Position numbers and translations under genes: made by a program. The notes beneath the pieces are model-generated. The model was not told the origin of the DNA. It made no database searches and worked only from the letters and a program-made list of their open reading frames with translations. 64,000 nucleotides of DNA from positions 50,208-114,207 of the forward strand of contig NZ_JADQTO010000031.1 in NCBI RefSeq assembly GCF_015704865.1, written 5' to 3'. Shown here piece after piece: positions 58,673 to 64,000 of the stretch. The number at the start of each line of letters is the position of its first letter. The stretch's first letter is position 1. This stretch comes from Actinoplanes aureus. GTDB lineage: Bacteria; Actinomycetota; Actinomycetes; Mycobacteriales; Micromonosporaceae.

Positions 58673-60603
58673 GCGTCGACGTCGCGGGGCCGCTGCTGCC
58701 GCTCGTACCCTTTCTCGCCGGCCTGATCGGCCTCCTGCTGCCGCCGGGTGACGGCGGCCCCACCCGCCGGCGGCTCGCCGCCGGCCTCGGCGTCACGGGC
58801 GCCGGCATCGCGCTGCTCCTGGCGCTCCGCGTCCTTCTCGACCCGAACGAGCGGTCCACCGACCCGTTCTTCGACCCCTACGGCCCCGGGTACAGCCTGG
58901 GCACCTTCGGCGACCTGACGGTCGGCTACGGCACCTTCATCGACGCGCCCGCCGCCTACGTGGCGGTCGCGGTCGCCGTCGTCGCCCTCTGCGTGCAGGT
59001 CTACTCGATCGCCTACCTGCACGACGACCCCCGCTACGCGCCCTACGCGGCGCAGGTGAGCCTCTTCACCGGCGCGATGCTGCTGGTGGTCTGCAGCAAC
59101 GACCTGATCATGATGCTGATCGGGTGGGAGGTGATGGGCGCCTGCTCCTACCTGTTGATCGGCCACGACCGGCGACTGCCCGAGGCGCCCGCAGCCGCGG
59201 TGAAGGCCTTCCTGGTGACCCGGGTCGGCGACGTCGGCTTCCTGCTCGGCATCGCTGTGCTGATCTCCGACGCGGGCAGCACGTACCTCGACACCGTCCT
59301 GGCCCACGACTACTCCACCGGGACGCTGACCGCCGCGCTGCTGCTGCTCCTGGCCGGGGTGGCCGGCAAGAGCGCGCAGTTCCCGCTGCACACCTGGCTG
59401 CCGGACGCGATGGCCGGCCCGACCCCGATCTCGGCTCTGATCCACGCCGCGACCATGGTCGCCGCCGGCGTCTACGTCGTGTTCCGCACCTACCCGCTGT
59501 TCGAGCAGTCCCCGGTCGCGCTCGCCGTCCTCGGCGTGATGGCCGCGATCACGATCCTGCTCGGCGCTCTCTCCGCGACCGCCCAGGACGACCTGAAGCG
59601 GGTGCTGGCCTGGTCGACGGTCTCGCAGATCGGCTACATGACCGGGGCGCTCGCCGTCGGCTCGCCCGCCGCCGCGCTGTTCCACCTGCTCACCCACGCC
59701 GCGTTCAAGGCGTTGCTGTTCCTCGCCGCCGGCGCGGTGATCCACGCGTTCGGCACCAACTACCTGTCCCGGATGGGCGGCCTGCGGGCGCACATGCCGG
59801 TCACCTTCTGGTCGTTCGTGATCGGCCTCGGCGCGCTCGCCGGCCTGCCACCGCTCTCCGGTTTCTGGTCGAAGGAGAACGTGCTGGCGGCGGCCGCGCA
59901 CGCCACCGAGGGCGGCGAGCCGGTGCCGGTCTGGGCCGGGTGGGTGGTCTGGCTGGCCGCGCTGCTCTCGGTCGGCATCACCGCGTGGTACGCGACCCGC
60001 CTGCTCCTGCGCGCGTTCTTCGGGGTCTCCCGGGCACACGGCCCGGCCGGACCGGACTGGGAGATCGGCTTCGACGACGCCCGGTACCAGCGCCCGGCCA
60101 CCCCGCACGACCCGCCGGCCTTGATGTTCCTGCCGCTGCTGGTGCTCTGCGTCCCGGCCGCGCTGCTCGGCCTGGCCGCCTACGCACCGGGTTTCCGTAC
60201 CGCGCTGGAACTCGAGGATCCGCACCTCGGCGTGGCCGTCGCCCTGCCGATGGTGCTGCTCGTCCTGGGTGCCGGTAGCGCGTGGTGGATCTGGCGGGCG
60301 GTGCCCGGCGTGGACCCGGCGGCGGCGCTGGGCCGGGCCCGGCCGCTGTTCGCCTCCGGGTTCCGGCTCGACGACGTGCAGCACCGGCTCGTCGTTGTCC
60401 CGGTCCGCGCGCTGGCCCGGTTGGTCGCCGCAGCGGACGTACGGGTCGTCGACGGCGCGGTGATGGGCACCGGGACGACCACCACCGGACTCGGTAGGTT
60501 GCTCGCCGCCGGCCACCGGGTTGCCCTGCCGGTCGCCGCGATCGCCGTCTGCGCGGGCGCACTCGTCCTCGGTCTCGTCGCCTGGTTGGGAGCCGCAGCG
60601 TGA
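58669..60603 (+). CDS. nuoL: NADH-quinone oxidoreductase subunit L-like
   Basis: A 644-residue antiporter-like subunit with about 14-16 helices and the C-terminal lateral region. Key residues: Glu in LIGWEVMGACSYLLIG, Lys in LLAGVAGKSAQFPLHTWLPDA, His/Lys region ALIHAATMVAAGVYV, and Lys of DDLKRVLAWSTVSQIGYM. Full length for NuoL. Starts GTG with a 4-nt overlap with nuoK; ends overlapping nuoM. Confidence 0.96.
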   Translation: MSVDVAGPLLPLVPFLAGLIGLLLPPGDGGPTRRRLAAGLGVTGAGIALLLALRVLLDPNERSTDPFFDPYGPGYSLGTFGDLTVGYGTFIDAPAAYVAVAVAVVALCVQVYSIAYLHDDPRYAPYAAQVSLFTGAMLLVVCSNDLIMMLIGWEVMGACSYLLIGHDRRLPEAPAAAVKAFLVTRVGDVGFLLGIAVLISDAGSTYLDTVLAHDYSTGTLTAALLLLLAGVAGKSAQFPLHTWLPDAMAGPTPISALIHAATMVAAGVYVVFRTYPLFEQSPVALAVLGVMAAITILLGALSATAQDDLKRVLAWSTVSQIGYMTGALAVGSPAAALFHLLTHAAFKALLFLAAGAVIHAFGTNYLSRMGGLRAHMPVTFWSFVIGLGALAGLPPLSGFWSKENVLAAAAHATEGGEPVPVWAGWVVWLAALLSVGITAWYATRLLLRAFFGVSRAHGPAGPDWEIGFDDARYQRPATPHDPPALMFLPLLVLCVPAALLGLAAYAPGFRTALELEDPHLGVAVALPMVLLVLGAGSAWWIWRAVPGVDPAAALGRARPLFASGFRLDDVQHRLVVVPVRALARLVAAADVRVVDGAVMGTGTTTTGLGRLLAAGHRVALPVAAIAVCAGALVLGLVAWLGAAA

Positions 60604-62168
60604 TCCCCGAGCCGTCCGACGCCTACACCTCGTACACGTACACGTACACCGACGGCTGGCCGTTCCTGCTCGTCGCGCTGCTCCTGGTTCCGGCCGTCGG
60701 CGCGGCCGTGGTCGCCCTCATGCCGTCCGGCCGCGATCGCGCGGCCCGCGTCGTCGCGACCGTCGCCGCCGCGCTGACTTTCCTGCTGACGCTGGTGATC
60801 CCCTTCGCCCGCCCGACGGAGTTCGGCTGGTTCGACTACGGACCCGAGGCGCCCGCCATCACACCGTGGCTCGACCTGCACTTCGACTGGGTGCCGGCTC
60901 TCGGGCTCGCCTTCCATCTGGGTGTGGACGGGGTGTCCTACCCCCTGGTCGTGCTCACCGGGCTGCTCACGCTGCTCTGCTGCGCGTACACGATCAAGAA
61001 GGTGCCGGCCGGCGGTTCCGGCCGTGCCCTGGCCGCCCTCCTGCTGGTCCTGGAGGTCGGTGTGATCGGCACCTTCCTCGCCCTGGACCTGATCCTCTTC
61101 TTCGTCTTCTTCGAGATCGTCCTGCTGCCGATGTACGCGGTGATCGCCGGCTGGGGCGGCCCGGACCGGCGTGCGGCGGCCCGCAAGTTCGTCCTCTACA
61201 CGCTCGCCGGTTCGGTGCTGCTGCTGCTCGGCGTGGTCACCGTGGTCGCCGAGGCGGGCACCGGCGATCTGCTGGAGCTCACCGGCGCCAGCATGCTGAG
61301 CCGCACCACCCAGACGATCGCGTTCACCCTCCTGCTGCTGGCGTTCGCGGTGAAGGCGCCGCTCTGGCCGCTGCACACCTGGCTGCCGGACGCGCACACC
61401 GAGGCGCCCACGGTCGGCTCGGTGATCCTGGCCGGCGTCCTGCTGAAGATGGGCACGTACGGCCTGATCCGGGTCGGCCTCGGTGTCGCCCCCGACGCCG
61501 CCGAGGCAGCCGGGCCGGTCCTCGGCCTGTTCGCCGTCCTCGCCATCCTGTTCGGCTCGCTGATCTGCCTGCGCCAGTACGAGCTGAAACGCCTGATCGC
61601 CTACTCCAGCGTCGGCCACATGGGCTTCGTGCTGCTCGGCATCGCCACGTTCACCGAGATCGGCATCCAGGCCGCCCTGATCGGCAACATCGCGCACGGT
61701 CTCATCACCGGCCTGCTCTTCTTCCTGGCCGGCACGATCAAGGACCGGTCCGGTACCGGCTCGCTGAACCAGCTCAGCGGCCTGCGGGAGAGCGCCCCGC
61801 GCCTGGCCGGCCTGCTCGGGTTCGCGGCCATCGCCTCGCTCGGCCTGCCCGGACTCGCCGGCTTCTGGGGTGAGGCGTTCGCGGTGGTCGCCGCGGTACG
61901 CGCCGGCGGACCGTACTGGCTCACGCTGGCGGCCCTCGCGGCCGTCGGTGGCGCGCTCACCGCGGCCTACTTCCTGCGCCTGTTGCGCCAGGTCACCCAC
62001 GGCCCGGCCACCCCCGAGGTACGCGCGCTGCGCCCGGCCATCGCCGGTGTGGAGTGGTTCGCGTGGGCGCCGCTGATCGTGCTCACCCTCGCTGTCGGCC
62101 TGGTGCCGGCGCTGGTGCTGTCGGACACGTCGGCACCGATCCTCGGACTCCTGGCAGGTGCACCGTGA
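60600..62168 (+). CDS. nuoM: NADH-quinone oxidoreductase subunit M-like
   Basis: A 522-residue antiporter-like subunit with about 14 helices. Signature residues: FFEIVLLPMYAVIAGWGG (Glu of helix 5), VKAPLWPLHTWLPDAHTEAPT, and YELKRLIAYSSVGHMGFVLLG. A Tyr/Thr repeat near the N-terminus (TSYTYTYTDGW) is odd. GTG start overlapping nuoL; stop overlapping nuoN. Confidence 0.96.
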   Translation: MIPEPSDAYTSYTYTYTDGWPFLLVALLLVPAVGAAVVALMPSGRDRAARVVATVAAALTFLLTLVIPFARPTEFGWFDYGPEAPAITPWLDLHFDWVPALGLAFHLGVDGVSYPLVVLTGLLTLLCCAYTIKKVPAGGSGRALAALLLVLEVGVIGTFLALDLILFFVFFEIVLLPMYAVIAGWGGPDRRAAARKFVLYTLAGSVLLLLGVVTVVAEAGTGDLLELTGASMLSRTTQTIAFTLLLLAFAVKAPLWPLHTWLPDAHTEAPTVGSVILAGVLLKMGTYGLIRVGLGVAPDAAEAAGPVLGLFAVLAILFGSLICLRQYELKRLIAYSSVGHMGFVLLGIATFTEIGIQAALIGNIAHGLITGLLFFLAGTIKDRSGTGSLNQLSGLRESAPRLAGLLGFAAIASLGLPGLAGFWGEAFAVVAAVRAGGPYWLTLAALAAVGGALTAAYFLRLLRQVTHGPATPEVRALRPAIAGVEWFAWAPLIVLTLAVGLVPALVLSDTSAPILGLLAGAP

Positions 62169-63607
62169 GCAGCCAGCCCATCGACCACTTCGTGCTGCTC
62201 CCGCTGTACGCCGCGGCGGGCACCGCGATCCTCGCCCTGCTCGCCGACCTGTTCATCGCCCGGCGAGGCGCGGTGATCGGTGCGACCGCCCTGGGCGGCC
62301 TGGCCACCGCGGCCGCCGCGCTCGTCGCCGGCGCCGGGGGCCGCACCTTCTGCACCACTGCCGCCGGAGCCTGCTCCTGGGTGCCGACCTGGCCGGCCGC
62401 GGTGACCGCGGTGCTGTTCGCCGGGCTCACCGTCGGGGTGCTGGCCCTGTCGGTGCCCGCGTTGCGCCTCGGTGCCGCACCGGCCGGCGAGTTCTGCTTC
62501 CTGCTGGCCTGTTCGATGACCGGCGGCGTGGTGGTCGCCTACTCCGGTGACCTGATCACCCTGATCGTCGGCCTGGAGACGCTGACCCTGCCGCTCTACG
62601 TGCTGGTCGGCCTGCGCCGGTTCGCGCCCGGCGAGCGCGCCACCACCGAAGCGGCCTCCGCCTCGGTCACGTTCTTCCTGATCAGCGTCGTTTCCACGGC
62701 GATCGCGCTGCTCGGTGCCGCGCTCACCTACGCGGCGACCGGTGCGGTGCATCTGGACATGCTCGGCCCGGCGCCGGCCCCGCTGGAGCCGCTCGCCGGG
62801 GTGGGCGCGGCGCTGCTGGTGATCGGGCTGGCCTTCAAGGTCGCCGCGGTGCCCCTGCACGCCTGGGCCCCCGCCACGTACGACGGCGCGCCGGTGCCGG
62901 TGGCCGCGTACCTCTCCACCGCCTCCAAGCTGGGCGGCGTCCTGGCGCTCGCCGCCGTCGTGTCGCGCTTGGACACCGCCGCCGTGGTGGCCGTCCTCGC
63001 CGTGCTCACCATGACCGTCGGCAACCTGGTAGCGCTCCGCCAGTCCCGGATGGTGCGCCTGCTCGCCTGGTCCTCGGTCGCCCAGGCCGGCTACATCCTG
63101 GCCGCCCTGGCCCTGGGCGAGCCCGGAGTCGTCGCCGCCCTCGCCTACGCCGCCTTCTTCGTAGTCCTGGAACTAATCGCCTTCGGCGTCGTGGTGGCGC
63201 TGCGTCCCCCCGGTGCCGACGGCGGCGAGCTCGACGGCTACCGCGGAGCCGGCCGCCGCGCCCCCTGGCTGGGCGCCGCGCTGGTGCTCGCCCTGGCCGG
63301 TCTGGCCGGCCTGCCGCCCGGCCTGGCCGGCCTCTTCGCCAAGCTCTCCGTGGTCGACGCCCTGGTCCAGGAGAACTGGACCTGGCTTGCCGCGATAGTC
63401 CTGGTCAACGCCGTGATCGCCCTCGCCTACTACGTCCGGGTCGGCGCCCTCCTTTACACCGCACGGCCGCAGGCAGGCCACATACCGGCGACCACCCACC
63501 CGGCCGTCCGGGTCCCTCGCCCGATCGCCGCCGCCCTGATCGGCGCGGTGACAGTCGCCGTCCTGCTCGGCTTCGCCCCACAGCTACTCTTCGACGGCCT
63601 TACTTAA
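62165..63607 (+). CDS. nuoN: NADH-quinone oxidoreductase subunit N-like
   Basis: A 480-residue antiporter-like subunit with about 14 helices. Residues: Glu of LIVGLETLTLPLYVLVGL, AFKVAAVPLHAWAPATYDGAPVPVAAYL, VALRQSRMVRLLAWSSVAQAGYI. A Cys pair (RTFCTTAAGACSW) near residue 65 lies in an outer loop and may form a disulfide. The start GTG overlaps the nuoM stop. It is the last gene of the operon, with a terminator-like hairpin after it. Confidence 0.95.
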   Translation: MSSQPIDHFVLLPLYAAAGTAILALLADLFIARRGAVIGATALGGLATAAAALVAGAGGRTFCTTAAGACSWVPTWPAAVTAVLFAGLTVGVLALSVPALRLGAAPAGEFCFLLACSMTGGVVVAYSGDLITLIVGLETLTLPLYVLVGLRRFAPGERATTEAASASVTFFLISVVSTAIALLGAALTYAATGAVHLDMLGPAPAPLEPLAGVGAALLVIGLAFKVAAVPLHAWAPATYDGAPVPVAAYLSTASKLGGVLALAAVVSRLDTAAVVAVLAVLTMTVGNLVALRQSRMVRLLAWSSVAQAGYILAALALGEPGVVAALAYAAFFVVLELIAFGVVVALRPPGADGGELDGYRGAGRRAPWLGAALVLALAGLAGLPPGLAGLFAKLSVVDALVQENWTWLAAIVLVNAVIALAYYVRVGALLYTARPQAGHIPATTHPAVRVPRPIAAALIGAVTVAVLLGFAPQLLFDGLT

Positions 63608-63616
63608 TTCATCGGT

Positions 63617-63651
63617 ACGGGCCACCGGCCGTCCCGCCGAAGCCGGCCCGT
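63617..63651 (+). terminator. Hairpin after nuoN
   Basis: ACGGGCC (63617-63623) pairs with GGCCCGT (63645-63651), with further GC pairs inside. It begins 9 nt after the nuoN stop; no U-tract. Confidence 0.5.
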
Positions 63652-63781
63652 CCCCGCTCTCCCAACGCGAGCAGGGCTTTCCTCACCGCCCCAGCGCGAC
63701 CACCGGGAAACAGCGCCCACCCCCGCCAGCCGCCGGGACGAGAGGGCTTCCGTAGTCAGGGTCCCCAAGCGGTGATCTTGT

Positions 63782-63838
63782 TTGGCCCAACCTCAACGCT
63801 GTCTCAACGGCCGCCAGACAGCACCCACGTTGGGCCAA
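63782..63838. repeat. Two-armed inverted repeat with attC-like layout
   Basis: Outer arms TTGGCCCAAC / GTTGGGCCAA (10 bp, perfect), equal 6-nt internal spacers (CTCAAC / ACCCAC), inner arms GCTGTCT / AGACAGC (7 bp, perfect), 11-nt loop. The outer arms contain GCCCAAC and GTTGGGC, which fit the RYYYAAC / GTTRRRY core boxes of integron attC sites. No integrase or cassette is seen. Confidence 0.75.
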
Positions 63839-63939
63839 GACCGTGACCGCGAAGGCTCTCTAGCTGTGATGTTCGGGGACGTTGGTCGAGGAAGTGTGAC
63901 CACTCGATCTGACGATCATCAGCTGGTTCTGTGAACGAT

Positions 63940-64000
63940 GAAGGCCTCCAGCGATGCAGTGGAGTTGTCGAGAAACCACTGACCAGCACCGGAGGCCTTC
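63940..64000. repeat. Nested inverted repeat at the window edge
   Basis: Outer arms GAAGGCCTCC (63940-63949) / GGAGGCCTTC (63991-64000), inner arms CAGTGG (63957-63962) / CCACTG (63976-63981). Spacers are 7 and 9 nt. It may continue past the edge. Looks like a transposon end or a regulatory hairpin. Confidence 0.6.

Larger units (their letters stand above)
63608..64000. other. Gene-free right end with inverted repeats
   Basis: No gene I would defend. It holds the nuoN hairpin and then two nested inverted repeats listed separately. Base composition is less GC-rich from about 63770 on (for example TTGTTTGG, CTCAACGC), unlike the nuo genes. The repeats could be the edge of a mobile element starting past the window. 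Confidence 0.6.

Noticed and set aside
58600..62000. Long antisense frames opposite nuoL and nuoM
   Set aside because: Typical third-position GC shadows; the sense frames have channel motifs and overlapping stop/start codons.
63804..63989. 61-residue minus-strand frame near the right edge, considered as a transposase remnant
   Set aside because: Too short, no transposase motif, and it is made of the two inverted repeats; a mobile element is only suspected.

Overview
The window is very GC-rich actinobacterial DNA, with many GTG starts, tightly overlapping operons and long open antisense frames. Gene content (DUF3107, DUF3152, MoeZ, mycobacterial-type gene order, a second nuo cluster) fits a filamentous actinomycete, most likely Micromonosporaceae such as Actinoplanes. 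That placement is inference; no marker gene fixes the genus. It is mostly chromosomal housekeeping and signalling DNA. I saw no tRNA, rRNA, CRISPR array, prophage or intact insertion sequence.

Layout. 1-2.5 kb: an OmpR-type two-component pair (kinase cut by the left edge) and small TPR and Smr proteins. 2.5-11.3 kb: a membrane M28 peptidase, then a translationally coupled signalling operon (receiver-PP2C phosphatase, CHASE3 histidine kinase, single-domain receiver, inositol-monophosphatase-like enzyme, SDR) and a secreted coiled-coil protein. 11.3-16.6 kb: a deaminase, a membrane spermidine-synthase-like protein, a Ser/Thr kinase with a CBM2-like outer domain, and an SDR. 16.6-23.7 kb: a RecQ helicase fused to a phosphoribosyltransferase domain with DnaA-box-like sites, a degenerate repeat, a copper-handling pair, and heme oxygenase plus DUF2470. 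23.7-36.7 kb: a conserved block resembling M. tuberculosis Rv3206c-Rv3211 (DEAD-box helicase, DUF3107, TetR, alpha/beta hydrolase, two DUF3152 metalloprotease-like proteins, MoeZ). 36.7-48.2 kb: polysaccharide genes, proBA, an alkyltransferase-like protein, a TetR/NAD-epimerase pair with twin operators, a short gamma-glutamyltransferase, an MFS carrier and a PLP decarboxylase. 48.2-63.6 kb: nuoB, then a 6.7-kb interruption (haloperoxidase-like protein, hemC, DUF2252, two duplicated ECF sigma/membrane-protein cassettes), then nuoC-H-I-J-K-L-M-N. 63.6-64 kb: non-coding DNA with two strong nested inverted repeats.

How genes work together. The nuo genes encode the membrane arm (H, J-N) and the quinone-side subunits B, C and I, but nuoA, nuoD and the NADH-oxidising subunits nuoE/F/G are absent here, so this is a partial or ferredoxin-type complex I, or one that borrows subunits. 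The two ECF cassettes share promoter sequence and geometry: CGCAAC, 17 bp, CGTGTA, then 6 nt to a GTG start, which predicts autoregulated leaderless mRNAs. The most unusual items are these cassettes beside an incomplete complex I, the kinase with the CBM2-like domain, the repeat-expanded DUF3152 paralogue, the RecQ-phosphoribosyltransferase fusion with DnaA-box pairs, and an attC-like hairpin near the right edge.
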